Position numbers and translations under genes: made by a program | Shown: piece after piece, positions 43,674-53,285 of the stretch | Layout of the letters: each line of letters starts with the position of its first letter | Position numbering within the stretch: the stretch's first letter is position 1 | NCBI GenBank assembly: GCA_943370595.1 | Contig: CALRRO020000010.1 | Span: 200,391 to 264,390 of the forward strand | Origin: Piscinibacter sp943370595 | Lineage (GTDB): Bacteria; Pseudomonadota; Gammaproteobacteria; Burkholderiales; Burkholderiaceae_C | Reading direction: 5' to 3' | Length of the DNA stretch: 64,000 nt | Notes under the pieces: generated by a model | What the model was told of the DNA's origin: nothing | Seen by the model: the letters and a program-made list of their open reading frames with translations, nothing else | The model's database searches: none

Positions 43674-44486
43674 TCAGTTCCTCCCGGCGCCGGACGTCGA
43701 GACGCCCTTCAAGCGCACCGCATATCCGTCGTTGTGACGCAGGTCGGCGTGCACCAGCGGCCGCTGGTGCTGCGCGATGACCTGCGGCAGCGTGGCCACG
43801 AAACGCTGCAGGCGCTCGACGAGCTCGTCGTCGCTGCCGCGCCCGATCTCGATCTCCGCGCCGCTGTCGAGCTCGGCACTCAGGGAGCCGCGCCCGGACA
43901 TCGAGAGCAACTCGATGCGCAGGTCCAGCGGCGCAAGCACCGGCTGCAGCCGCCCATACAGCGCCAGCAGCCGCGCCGAGCTGCCGTCCGGCCCGGCCAG
44001 CGTGGGCAGCGAGTCGTCGTCCACGTCGCCCGGGTTGGCCTCGAACACCTCGCCGAAGGTGTTGACCAGCTTGTCGTCGCCACTGTCTGTCGCCCACAGC
44101 GCGGCGACGCGGTGTTCCTCCAGCCGCACCGCCAGCCGGTTCGGCCAGATGCGCTGCACCACCGCATGGCGCACCCAGGGCACCGCCTCGAAAGCCTCGC
44201 GAGCGCGGCGCAGGTCGAGCGAGAAGAAGCTGCCGGCCAGGTGCGGCATGGCGTTGGCGCGGATCGTCGCCACGCTGTTGCGCGTCACGTCACCGTCGAT
44301 GCGGATCGCGCGCAGCAGGAACACCGGCTGGCGCGCCGCCCACAGCGTCGTCACCGTGGCGATCGCCAGAACGCCCAGCACTGCCAGCAGTGCGGCGGTC
44401 GCGTTCATCAGCCGCACGTCGCCGGGCAGGGCGGCGGCGCGGGAGGCAGTGGCGGTGCGTTGGCGGGCCATCGTGCGTTCAACCAT
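43674..44486 (-). CDS. ftsQ: Cell division protein FtsQ
   Basis: A protein of about 270 residues with a short cytosolic tail, one transmembrane helix (about residues 30-50), a POTRA domain beginning LLRAIRIDGDVTRNS and a beta domain. It bridges early and late divisome proteins through FtsB/FtsL. Starts at 44486 (overlapping ddl by 8 bases) and 44471 are both possible; neither has a convincing ribosome-binding site, as is common for coupled genes. Confidence 0.93.
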   Translation of the reverse strand: MVERTMARQRTATASRAAALPGDVRLMNATAALLAVLGVLAIATVTTLWAARQPVFLLRAIRIDGDVTRNSVATIRANAMPHLAGSFFSLDLRRAREAFEAVPWVRHAVVQRIWPNRLAVRLEEHRVAALWATDSGDDKLVNTFGEVFEANPGDVDDDSLPTLAGPDGSSARLLALYGRLQPVLAPLDLRIELLSMSGRGSLSAELDSGAEIEIGRGSDDELVERLQRFVATLPQVIAQHQRPLVHADLRHNDGYAVRLKGVSTSGAGRN

Positions 44487-45432
44487 CCAGCGCGGCACTC
44501 GCCGCGATGTGCAAGCACAGCTGCTCGTAGCTCATGCCGGCCGCCTTCGCCGACATCGGCACCAGCGAGTGCGAGGTCATGCCCGGGCTGGTGTTCATCT
44601 CCAGCAGGTAGGGCTTGCGGTCGGTCGCACGCACCATCAGGTCGGCGCGGCCCCAGCCGCGGCAGCCCAGCGTGCGGTAGGCCTCGACGACGATGCGCTG
44701 GATCTCTCGCTCCTCGGCCTCGGGCAGGCCGCTGGGCACCAGGTACTGCGTGACGTCGGTGAAGTACTTGTTCTGGTAGTCGTAGGCGCCCTCGGGCGCG
44801 ACGATGCGGATCACCGGCAGCGCACGCGCGTTGTCGCCCTCGCCGAGCACCGGGCAGGTGAGCTCGTCACCCTCGATGAACTCCTCGCACAGCACCACGT
44901 CGTCATGCTTCGCGGCCAGCGCGACGGCATCCTGCATCTGCGAGTAGCCCTTGACCTTGGTGACGCCGATCGACGAGCCCTCGTGCGGCGGCTTGACGAT
45001 CAGCGGCAGGCCCAGTTCGTCGGGCACCTGGATCACGCGCTCGCGCACCTGGGCCTGGCGCGGCAGCGTCACGTACTTCGGCGTCGGCAGGCCGACCGCC
45101 TGCCAGAGGCGCTTGGTCATCACCTTGTCGATGGCGATCGCCGAGGCCATCACGCCCGAGCCGGTGTAGGGGATGCCGAGCAGCTCCAGCGCGCCCTGCA
45201 CCGTGCCGTCCTCGCCATGGCGGCCGTGCAGCGCGATGAACGCACGGGCATAGCCCTCGTGCTTCAGATCGGCCAGCTCGCGCTCGGCCGGATCGAAGGC
45301 ATGTGCGTCGACGCCCTGCGACTGCAGCGCGGCCAGCACGCCGCCGCCGGACATCAGCGAGATCTCGCGCTCGGCCGAACTGCCGCCCAGCAGGACGGCC
45401 ACCTTGCCCAGGCTCTTCGGATCGATGCTCAT
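44479..45432 (-). CDS. ddl: D-alanine--D-alanine ligase
   Basis: A 317-residue ATP-grasp ligase joining two D-Ala for the pentapeptide stem. VLLGGSSAEREISLMSG, the EGSSIGVTKV omega-loop region, FTDVTQYLVPSGL and the C-terminal LEMNTSPGMTSHSLVPMSA metal-binding segment are intact. It overlaps murC by four bases. Confidence 0.98.
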   Translation of the reverse strand: MSIDPKSLGKVAVLLGGSSAEREISLMSGGGVLAALQSQGVDAHAFDPAERELADLKHEGYARAFIALHGRHGEDGTVQGALELLGIPYTGSGVMASAIAIDKVMTKRLWQAVGLPTPKYVTLPRQAQVRERVIQVPDELGLPLIVKPPHEGSSIGVTKVKGYSQMQDAVALAAKHDDVVLCEEFIEGDELTCPVLGEGDNARALPVIRIVAPEGAYDYQNKYFTDVTQYLVPSGLPEAEEREIQRIVVEAYRTLGCRGWGRADLMVRATDRKPYLLEMNTSPGMTSHSLVPMSAKAAGMSYEQLCLHIAASAALDG

Positions 45433-46838
45433 GCCGCGGCTCCCAGCAGTTCCACCACGTGCTGCGCCGTGGCGCCGATCGAGCCTGCGCCCATGGTGAT
45501 GATCACGTCGCCGTCCTTCGCCTGCGCGGCGATCGCCTGCGGCATGGCGACGATGTCGTCGACGAACACCGGGTCCACGCGCCCGGCGACACGCAGCGCG
45601 CGGGTCAGCGCGCGGCCGTCGGCGGCGACGATCGGCGCCTCGCCGGCGGCATAGACCTCGGCGAGCAACACCGTGTCGGCACTGCCCATCACCTTGACGA
45701 AGTCCTCGAAGCAGTCGCGCGTGCGGGTGTAGCGGTGCGGCTGGAAGGCCAGCACGATGCGCCGGCCCGGGAAGGCGCCGCGTGCGGCCGCCAGCACCGC
45801 GGCCATCTCGACCGGGTGGTGGCCGTAGTCGTCGATCAGCGTGAAGCGCCCGCCGCCGCTCGCGCTGACCTCACCGTAGCGCTGGAAGCGCCGGCCGACG
45901 CCGCGGAACTCGGCCAGGCCCTTGACCACCGGTGCATCGGGCAGCTCCAGTTCGGTGGCCACCGCGATGGTGGCCAGTGCGTTCAGCACGTTGTGCTCGC
46001 CGGGCAGGTTCAGCGTCACCTCGAGGTCGGGCATGCGCACGCCATTGCGGCGCTGCACGGTGAAGCGCATCGTGCCGCCCTCCTGCGCCTGCACGTTCAC
46101 GGCGCGCACCATCGCGTCCTCGCCGAAGCCGTAGCTGACGATCGGGCGCGAGATCATCGGCATGATCGAGCGCACGCCGGCGTCGTCGGCGCACAGGATG
46201 GCCGCGCCGTAGAAGGGCATGCGGTGGATGAACTCGACGAAGGCCTGCTTCAGCTTCGCGAAGTCGTGGCCGTAGGTGTCCATGTGGTCGGCGTCGATGT
46301 TCGTGACCACGGCCATGATCGGCATGAGGTTCAGGAACGAGGCGTCGGACTCGTCGGCCTCGACGACGATGTACTCGCCCGAGCCCAGCCGAGAGTTCGC
46401 GCCGGCCGCATTGAGCTTGCCGCCGATGACGAAGGTCGGGTCGACACCGGCTTCGGCGAGCACGCTGGTGACCAGCGAGGTGGTCGTCGTCTTGCCGTGC
46501 GTGCCAGCGATCGCGATGCCCTTCTTCAGGCGCATCAGCTCAGCCAGCATCACCGCGCGCGGCACCACCGGGATGCGCTTCGCGCGTGCGGCGATCACTT
46601 CCGGGTTGTCGCCCTTCACGGCGGTGGAGGTGACCACGGCTTCCGCGCCGGTGATGTGCGCGGCGTCGTGGCCGATCTGCACGCGGATGCCCAGCGAGGC
46701 GAGACGGCGCGTCACGGTGCTGTCGCCCTGGTCGGAACCGGACACGGCGTAGCCGAGGTTGTGCAGGATCTCGGCGATGCCGCTCATGCCGGCGCCGCCG
46801 ATGCCAACGAAGTGAATATGTTTGACGGCGTGCTTCAT
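45429..46838 (-). CDS. murC: UDP-N-acetylmuramate--L-alanine ligase
   Basis: A 469-residue Mur ligase adding the first amino acid to UDP-MurNAc. HFVGIGGAGMSGIAEI at the N-terminus, the ATP loop AGTHGKTTTTSLV near residue 113, EADESDASF and the C-terminal DDYGHHPVE are present. It overlaps murG by four bases and ddl by four. Confidence 0.98.
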   Translation of the reverse strand: MKHAVKHIHFVGIGGAGMSGIAEILHNLGYAVSGSDQGDSTVTRRLASLGIRVQIGHDAAHITGAEAVVTSTAVKGDNPEVIAARAKRIPVVPRAVMLAELMRLKKGIAIAGTHGKTTTTSLVTSVLAEAGVDPTFVIGGKLNAAGANSRLGSGEYIVVEADESDASFLNLMPIMAVVTNIDADHMDTYGHDFAKLKQAFVEFIHRMPFYGAAILCADDAGVRSIMPMISRPIVSYGFGEDAMVRAVNVQAQEGGTMRFTVQRRNGVRMPDLEVTLNLPGEHNVLNALATIAVATELELPDAPVVKGLAEFRGVGRRFQRYGEVSASGGGRFTLIDDYGHHPVEMAAVLAAARGAFPGRRIVLAFQPHRYTRTRDCFEDFVKVMGSADTVLLAEVYAAGEAPIVAADGRALTRALRVAGRVDPVFVDDIVAMPQAIAAQAKDGDVIITMGAGSIGATAQHVVELLGAAA

Positions 46839-47911
46839 GCGGCCACCAGTCTTTCGATCTCATCGGCGACGCGAGAAGCCGCCTTCGGTTTGGCCAGTGA
46901 GCGGGCCGTCGTCGCCATCGTGAGCAAGGCTTCGCGCGTCAGGCCCGAGAGGAGTTCTGCCAGCCGCTTCGGCGACAGCTCCGCCTGAGGCAGACGGATG
47001 CCCGCGCCCTGCCCGGCCAGCCACTGGGCGTTGTCGCGCTGGTGCGAGGTGGTGCTGATCACCAGCGGCACCAGCACCGAGGCGACTCCGGCCGCGCACA
47101 GCTCGCTGACCGTCACCGCGCCGGCGCGGCAGACGATCACGTCGCAGTCGGCCAGGCGCTGCGCCATGTCGTCGATGAAGGGCAGAAGTTCGGCCTCGAC
47201 GCCGGCGCGTTCGTAGCCGGCACGCACCGCGTCGAGGTTGGCGGTGCCGGTCTGGTGGGTGACCTGCGGACGATTCGCCATGTCGATCATCGCCAGCGCC
47301 TGCGGCAGTGCCTCGTTGAGCGCACGCGCGCCCAGGCTGCCGCCGACCACCAGCACGCGCAGCGGGCCGCTGCGGCCGGCGAATCGCTCGGCCGGCGCGG
47401 GCAGCGCCTCGATCTCGGCACGCACCGGGTTGCCGGTGATCACCGCGTTCTTCACCTTGGCGGTGGCCGCGCCGTCGAAACCGAAGGCGATGCGGTCGGT
47501 CACCGGCAGCAGGGCCTTGTTGCTCATCAGCAGCGCCGCATCGGCATTGACCAGCACCAGCGGCTTGCCCAGCAGCGAGGCCATCAGCCCGCCGGGGAAG
47601 CAGACATAGCCGCCCATGCCGAGCACGGCATCGGTGTGCCGCGCTCGCAGGATACGCAGGCAGGACCAGAACGCCGCCAGCAGGCGCAGCCCGCCGGTCA
47701 TCGTGTGCAGCAAGCCCTTGCCACGCAGGCCGCTGAAGGCGATCGTGTCCATCGGGATGCCCGACGGCGGCACCAGCCGGTTCTCCATGCCGTGGGTGGT
47801 GCCCAGCCAGCTGACCGTCCAGCCACGCGAGAGCATCTCGCGCGCGACCGCGAGGCCGGGGATCACGTGGCCGCCGGTGCCAGCCGCCATGACGACGAGG
47901 TGGCGCGTCAC
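46835..47911 (-). CDS. murG: Undecaprenyldiphospho-muramoylpentapeptide beta-N-acetylglucosaminyltransferase
   Basis: A 358-residue peripheral membrane GT-B glycosyltransferase making lipid II from lipid I. The N-terminal glycine-rich loop AAGTGGHVIPGLA, GGYVCFPGG, the VVGGSLGA loop near residue 190 and the UDP-GlcNAc-binding RAGAVTVSEL are present. A GTG start forms a four-base GTGA overlap with the ftsW stop, which fixes the start. Confidence 0.97.
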   Translation of the reverse strand: MTRHLVVMAAGTGGHVIPGLAVAREMLSRGWTVSWLGTTHGMENRLVPPSGIPMDTIAFSGLRGKGLLHTMTGGLRLLAAFWSCLRILRARHTDAVLGMGGYVCFPGGLMASLLGKPLVLVNADAALLMSNKALLPVTDRIAFGFDGAATAKVKNAVITGNPVRAEIEALPAPAERFAGRSGPLRVLVVGGSLGARALNEALPQALAMIDMANRPQVTHQTGTANLDAVRAGYERAGVEAELLPFIDDMAQRLADCDVIVCRAGAVTVSELCAAGVASVLVPLVISTTSHQRDNAQWLAGQGAGIRLPQAELSPKRLAELLSGLTREALLTMATTARSLAKPKAASRVADEIERLVAA

Positions 47912-49188
47912 GATCGCCCTCCCCGCATCATCTGCCGGTTCTCGACGTCGATGCGGATGACGATGGCCAGCGCGACCAGGTTCATCACGATCGCCGAGCC
48001 GCCGTAACTCATCAGCGGCAGCGTCAGGCCCTTGGTCGGCAACACGCCGAGGTTCACGCCCATGTTGATGAAGGCCTGGCCGCCGAACCAGATGCCGACG
48101 CCCTGCGCATACAGGCCGGCGAACACGCGGTCCAGCGCGATCGACTGGCGGCCGATGTGGAAGATGCGGCGCGTCAGCCAGAAGAACGCCACGATCACGC
48201 CGGCCACGCCGACGAAGCCGAGCTCCTCGCCGATCACCGCGAGCAGGAAGTCGGTGTGCGCCTCGGGCAGGTAGTGCAGCTTCTCGACGCTGCTGCCCAG
48301 GCCCTGGCCGAAGAACTCGCCGCGACCGAAGGCGATCAGCGAATGGGTCAGCTGGTAGGCCTTGCCGAGTGCGTACTCGGGGTCCCAGGGGCGCAGGTAG
48401 GCGAAGATGCGCTCGCGCTTCTCGGGGCTGGAGGCGATCACCAGCACGAAGGAGCCGACCAGCACCGCGCCGCTGAGCAGGAACATGCGGCCGTTCACGC
48501 CGCCGAGGAACAGGATGCCCATCGAGATGATGGCCACCACCATGAAGGCGCCCATGTCGGGCTCGCGCAGCAGCAGGAAGCCGGTGAAGCCCAGTGCCAC
48601 CGCCATCGGCCAGACGGCGCGGACGAAGTTCTCCTTGACGTCCATCTTGCGTGTCATGTAGCTGGCGGCGTACATCGCCATCGCCACCTTGGCCAGTTCG
48701 CTCGGCTGGAAGTTGATGACGCCCAGCGGAATCCAGCGCCGCGAGTTGTTGACCACCTTGCCGATGAAGGGCACCAGCACCAGCACCAGCAGCACCAGCG
48801 CGATCACGAAGATCCACGGCGCGGCCTTCTCCCACACGCTGACCGGGATCTGCACCACCACCAGCGCGGCCAGCACGGCGATGCCGATCTGGATCGCATG
48901 GCGGGTCAGGAAGTGCGTGTTGGCGTAGCGCGCGAACTTCGGGCTGTCGGGCAGGGCCACCGAGGCGCTGTAGACCATCACCAGGCCGAGCGCGAGCAGG
49001 CCGACGATGACCCACACCAGCGCCTGGTCGAAGCCGAGCAGGCGCGGCGGCTGACCGCTGCCGACGTTGATCCAGTCGCGCACCGGGATCGCGGTCGAGC
49101 CACCTCCCTGCGCCTTGTCGCCGCGCGAGAACAGGCCGGCCAGGCGCTCTCGCCAGCCGTTCCAGTCGAGGCGCGTCAGGGTATTCAT
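47908..49188 (-). CDS. ftsW: Lipid II polymerase / cell division protein FtsW
   Basis: A 426-residue SEDS-family glycan polymerase acting with FtsI at the septum. About ten transmembrane helices follow a 45-residue cytosolic N-terminus. SEDS signatures include RRWIPLGVINFQPSELAK, REPDMG and the C-terminal SYGGSAIVMNLVALA. The ATG start overlaps the murD stop by four bases. Confidence 0.97.
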   Translation of the reverse strand: MNTLTRLDWNGWRERLAGLFSRGDKAQGGGSTAIPVRDWINVGSGQPPRLLGFDQALVWVIVGLLALGLVMVYSASVALPDSPKFARYANTHFLTRHAIQIGIAVLAALVVVQIPVSVWEKAAPWIFVIALVLLVLVLVPFIGKVVNNSRRWIPLGVINFQPSELAKVAMAMYAASYMTRKMDVKENFVRAVWPMAVALGFTGFLLLREPDMGAFMVVAIISMGILFLGGVNGRMFLLSGAVLVGSFVLVIASSPEKRERIFAYLRPWDPEYALGKAYQLTHSLIAFGRGEFFGQGLGSSVEKLHYLPEAHTDFLLAVIGEELGFVGVAGVIVAFFWLTRRIFHIGRQSIALDRVFAGLYAQGVGIWFGGQAFINMGVNLGVLPTKGLTLPLMSYGGSAIVMNLVALAIVIRIDVENRQMMRGGRS

Positions 49189-50732
49189 GCCGACACCTCC
49201 CCGCGGTCCGCCGCGATCGCCTGCACCGTGGCGACGAACACCTCGGCGCGGTGCGCGTAGTTGCGGAACATGTCCAGGCTGGCGCAGGCCGGGCTGAGCA
49301 GCACCGCGTCGCCCGCATGCGCGCGCTCGAAGCACCAGCGCACGGCGGCTTCCAGCGTGTCGTGGCGCTGCATCGGCAGCGCGAGGCCGGCCAGTGCCTG
49401 CTCGATGCGCTGCGCGTCGCGGCCGATGGTCGCCACCGCACGTGCGTGGCGTTCCACCGGCGCACTCAGCGGCGCGAAGTCCTGGCCCTTGCCGTCGCCG
49501 CCGAGGATGACCACCAGTTTCGCCGGCGCCTTGTCGGCGCCCAGCCCGTCGAGGGCGGCCACCGTCGCGCCCACGTTGGTGCCCTTGCTGTCGTCGAAGG
49601 CGTCGATGCCGTCGACCGTGGTCACGAACTCGACCCGGTGCGGCTCGCCGCCGTACTCGCGCAGACCATGCAGCATCGGCGCCAGCGGGCAGCCGATCGC
49701 GGTGGCCAGCGCCAGCGCGGCCAGCGCGTTGGCGGCGTTGTGGCGGCCGCGCACGCGCAGCGCATCGGCAGGCATCAGGCGCTGGATGTGCAGCTCTTCC
49801 TCGGCCTCGCCCTTGCCGCGCTTGATCGTCTCGTCGGCCTCCATCGCCCGCACCAGCCAGGCCATGCCGTTCTCGGTGCGGATACCGAAGTCGCCGGGCC
49901 GGGTCGGCTCGCCGAGACCGAAGCGCAGCACGTGGCGCTCAATCGGCTTCGCGCCGCGGCCCTTCTGCGGGATCGGCTCCGGCACCAGCTTCTCGACCGC
50001 AGGGTCGTCGCGGTTGATCACCATGACGGCGCTCTTGCCGAACACACGCGCCTTGGCCGCGACATAGGCGGCCATCGAACCGTGCCAGTCGAGGTGGTCC
50101 TCGGTGATGTTGAGCACGGTGGCGGCATCCGGCTCGAAACCCTTGGCCTCGTCGAGCTGGAAGCTGGACAACTCCAGAACCCAGACTTCGGGCAGCGGCT
50201 GGGGTTCTTCTTCGCGCGCGGCGGCGTCCAGCGCATCGGCCAGCGTCTGCAGCATGGTCGGGCCGATGTTGCCGGCCATCGCGACGCGGCGGCCGGCACG
50301 CTCGACCAGCAGCGCGGTCATTGCCGTCGTCGTGGTCTTGCCGTTGGTGCCGGTGATGGCCAGCAGCTTTGGCGCGTAGCCCTGCGCCTCCTTCAGGTCG
50401 GCCAGCGCGCGGGCGAACAGCTCGAGCTCGCCCTGCACCAGCACGCCGGTCTCGGCCGCACGGGCCAGCGGGCCGGCGATGCGGGCATCGGTCGGTGCCA
50501 GGCCCGGGCTCTTCAGGATCAGCTTCACGCCGGCGAAGGCCTCATCGGTCAGCTCGCCGCGCAGGCGCTGCACCTGCGGCAGCGCCTCGGCCAGCGCGGC
50601 ATCCTGAGGCGCGGTCTCGCGCGAATCCCAGACGCGCACGCGCGCACCGTGGCGCACGCACCAGCGCGCCATCGCCAGCCCTGATTCGCCGAGGCCGAGC
50701 ACGAGAACGTCGATGTCGTTCAGGTAGTTCAT
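49185..50732 (-). CDS. murD: UDP-N-acetylmuramoylalanine--D-glutamate ligase
   Basis: A 515-residue Mur ligase adding D-Glu. It is somewhat longer than the usual 440-450 because of an inserted Lys/Glu-rich loop around residues 245-320. VLGLGESGLAMARW, the ATP loop ITGTNGKTTTTAM near 127, NITEDHLDWHG, FDDSKGTNVGA and LLSPACASLDMF are intact. It shares one base with the mraY stop (TGATG). Confidence 0.97.
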   Translation of the reverse strand: MNYLNDIDVLVLGLGESGLAMARWCVRHGARVRVWDSRETAPQDAALAEALPQVQRLRGELTDEAFAGVKLILKSPGLAPTDARIAGPLARAAETGVLVQGELELFARALADLKEAQGYAPKLLAITGTNGKTTTTAMTALLVERAGRRVAMAGNIGPTMLQTLADALDAAAREEEPQPLPEVWVLELSSFQLDEAKGFEPDAATVLNITEDHLDWHGSMAAYVAAKARVFGKSAVMVINRDDPAVEKLVPEPIPQKGRGAKPIERHVLRFGLGEPTRPGDFGIRTENGMAWLVRAMEADETIKRGKGEAEEELHIQRLMPADALRVRGRHNAANALAALALATAIGCPLAPMLHGLREYGGEPHRVEFVTTVDGIDAFDDSKGTNVGATVAALDGLGADKAPAKLVVILGGDGKGQDFAPLSAPVERHARAVATIGRDAQRIEQALAGLALPMQRHDTLEAAVRWCFERAHAGDAVLLSPACASLDMFRNYAHRAEVFVATVQAIAADRGEVSA

Positions 50733-51910
50733 CAGCGCAGCTTCAGGCTCGCCAGCCCGACCAGGCACAGCAGCATGGTGATGATCCAGAAGCGCACGAC
50801 GACCTGCGTCTCCTTCCACCCCGACTTCTCGAAGTGGTGGTGCAGCGGCGCCATCTTCAGGATGCGTCGGCCTTCGCCGTAGCGCTTCTTCGTGTACTTG
50901 AACCAGGCGACCTGCACCATCACCGACAGCGCCTCCAGCACGAAGACGCCGCCCATGATCCCGAGCACGATCTCCTGCCGGGTGATGACGGCGATCGTGC
51001 CCAGCGCACCGCCGAGCGACAGCGCGCCCACGTCGCCCATGAACACCTGCGCCGGGTGGGTGTTGAACCACAGGAAGGCGAGGCCCGCACCGGCCATCGC
51101 GGCGCAGAAGATCAGCAGCTCGCCGGCACCGGGGATGTAGGGGAACAGCAGGTACTTGCTCCACACCGCGTTGCCGGTGATGTAGGCGAACACGCCCAGC
51201 GCCGAGCCGACCATCACGACCGGCATGATGGCCAGGCCGTCGAGGCCGTCGGTCAGGTTCACCGCGTTGCTGGCGCCGACGATGACGAAGTAGGTCAGTG
51301 CGATGAAGCCGAACACGCCCAGCGGGTAGCTGATGGTCTTGAAGAAGGGGACGATCAGGTCGGCCTTGGGCGGCAGGTCGTTGGAGAAGCCGCTCTGCAC
51401 CCAGCGCAGGAACAGTTCGAGCACGCGCAGGTTGGATGTCTCCGACACGCTGAAGGCGAGGTACAGCGCGGCGACCAGACCGATCACCGACTGCCAGAAG
51501 TACTTCTCCCCGGACGGCATGCCTTCCGGGTTCTTCTGCACCACCTTGCGCCAGTCGTCGACCCAGCCGATCGCGCCGAAGCCCAGCGTCACCAGCATCA
51601 CGATCCAGACGAAGCGGTTGCTCCAGTCGAACCACAGCAGGGTCGACACGCCGATGCCGATCAGGATCAGCACGCCGCCCATGGTCGGCGTGCCGCTCTT
51701 GGCCCGATGCTCCTGCACGCCGTACTCGCGGATCGGCTGGCCGATCTTCAGCTCGGTCAGGCGCCGGATCACCCACGGGCCGAAGGCCAGGCCGATCAGC
51801 AGCGCGGTCATCGCAGCCATCACCGCGCGGAAGGTCAGGTACTGGAAGACGCGGAAGAAGCCGAACTCCGGCGACAGCGTCTGCAACCATTGCGCGAGGC
51901 TAAGCAGCAT
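50732..51910 (-). CDS. mraY: Phospho-N-acetylmuramoyl-pentapeptide-transferase
   Basis: A 392-residue polytopic enzyme attaching phospho-MurNAc-pentapeptide to undecaprenyl phosphate (lipid I). The cytoplasmic Asp motifs GWVDDWRK and NLTDGLDGLA, plus the MAPLHHHFEKSGW His box near residue 350, are visible. Length is slightly above 360, as is common in betaproteobacteria. It overlaps murF by 11 bases. Confidence 0.98.
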   Translation of the reverse strand: MLLSLAQWLQTLSPEFGFFRVFQYLTFRAVMAAMTALLIGLAFGPWVIRRLTELKIGQPIREYGVQEHRAKSGTPTMGGVLILIGIGVSTLLWFDWSNRFVWIVMLVTLGFGAIGWVDDWRKVVQKNPEGMPSGEKYFWQSVIGLVAALYLAFSVSETSNLRVLELFLRWVQSGFSNDLPPKADLIVPFFKTISYPLGVFGFIALTYFVIVGASNAVNLTDGLDGLAIMPVVMVGSALGVFAYITGNAVWSKYLLFPYIPGAGELLIFCAAMAGAGLAFLWFNTHPAQVFMGDVGALSLGGALGTIAVITRQEIVLGIMGGVFVLEALSVMVQVAWFKYTKKRYGEGRRILKMAPLHHHFEKSGWKETQVVVRFWIITMLLCLVGLASLKLR

Positions 51911-53285
51911 GGCCGCCTCCTTCCATCAGGGCGGCGACGACACGCTCCATCTTCATGAAGCGCGACCCCTTGACGACGATGGACGCGGCCGCCGGCGCCT
52001 CGCCCAGCGCGGCAATCAGCGCCGGCGCATCGGCGAAGTGGCGCGCACCGGGGCAGGCCGCGGTGGCATGCCGCATCAGTTCACCGGCCACCCAGACCTC
52101 TTCGATGCCGCGCTGTGCCGCAAAGGCACCGACCTCGGCGTGGAAGGCCGGGCCCTGGTCGCCGACCTCGCCCATATCACCCAGCACCAGCCAGCGCGGT
52201 CCGGGCAGGCCGGCCAGCACGTCGATCGCGGCGCGCACCGAGTCCGGGTTGGCGTTGTAGCTGTCGTCGACCAGCGTGATGCGCTGCTCGCCGCGCACGA
52301 AGGCCTTGAGCTGCGAGCGGCCCTTGACCGGCTCGAAGCCCTGCAGGCCACGCACCACTGCGTCGAGCGGGCAGCCGGCGGCCAGCGCGCAGGCGGTGGC
52401 CGCCAGCGCGTTGCGCACGTTGTGGGCGCCAGCGACGCGCAAGGCCAGCGTGGCCGGCCCGGCCGGCGTGTGCAGCGCCACGTTCCAATGGTCGACCGAC
52501 CACTCGGCGCGGCCCGTCACCTCCGCCTCGCCATCGGTGGCAAAGCGCATCAGGCGGCGTGCACCGGCGAGTTCGCGCCACAGCGGCGCATGGGCATCGT
52601 CGGCCGGGAACACGGCCGTGCCGTCGGCCGGCAGCGCGGCGATCACGCTGCCGTTCTCTCTCGCCACCGCCTCGACGCTGGCCATGAACTCCTGGTGCTC
52701 GCGCTGCGCGTTGTTGATCAGCGCCACCGTCGGCGCGGTGATCGCCGCGAGCTGGGCGATCTCGCCCGGGTGGTTCATGCCCAGCTCGACCACCGCAGCG
52801 CGGTGCCACTGCGCATCGTTCTGGCGCAGCCGCAGCAGCGTCAGCGGCACGCCGATGTGGTTGTTCAGGTTGCCTTCGGTGGCCAGCGCGGCGTCACCCT
52901 GCCAGGCGCGCAGGATGCTCGCGATCATCTGCGTGACCGTGGTCTTGCCGTTGCTGCCGGTCACCGCGATCAGCGGCAGCGTGTGGCGTGCGCGCCAGCC
53001 GCCGGCAAGCTGCATCAGGGCGGCACCGCTGTCGGCCACTTCCAGCCCGGGCAGACCGGCCGCTTCCAGGCCCCGCTCGGCCAGCGCCGCCACCGCGCCG
53101 CCGGCCTTGGCCTCGGCGAGGAAATCATTGGCGTCGAAGCGCTCGCCACGCAGCGCCACGAACAGATCGCCGGCGCGCAGGCTGCGCGTGTCGCTGTGCA
53201 CGCGCTCGACCATCAGTGCCGGGTCGCCGATCAGCGTCGCCTCGGGCAGCAGCGAGTACAGGCGTGCCAAGGTCGTCATGCTCAT
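51900..53285 (-). CDS. murF: UDP-N-acetylmuramoyl-tripeptide--D-alanyl-D-alanine ligase
   Basis: A 461-residue Mur ligase completing the pentapeptide. ATP loop VTGSNGKTTVTQM near residue 108, VELGMNHPGEI, GAHNVRNALAA and DDSYNANPDS are characteristic. The ATG at 53285 overlaps the murE stop by four bases; a second ATG two codons later is possible. Confidence 0.97.
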   Translation of the reverse strand: MSMTTLARLYSLLPEATLIGDPALMVERVHSDTRSLRAGDLFVALRGERFDANDFLAEAKAGGAVAALAERGLEAAGLPGLEVADSGAALMQLAGGWRARHTLPLIAVTGSNGKTTVTQMIASILRAWQGDAALATEGNLNNHIGVPLTLLRLRQNDAQWHRAAVVELGMNHPGEIAQLAAITAPTVALINNAQREHQEFMASVEAVARENGSVIAALPADGTAVFPADDAHAPLWRELAGARRLMRFATDGEAEVTGRAEWSVDHWNVALHTPAGPATLALRVAGAHNVRNALAATACALAAGCPLDAVVRGLQGFEPVKGRSQLKAFVRGEQRITLVDDSYNANPDSVRAAIDVLAGLPGPRWLVLGDMGEVGDQGPAFHAEVGAFAAQRGIEEVWVAGELMRHATAACPGARHFADAPALIAALGEAPAAASIVVKGSRFMKMERVVAALMEGGGHAA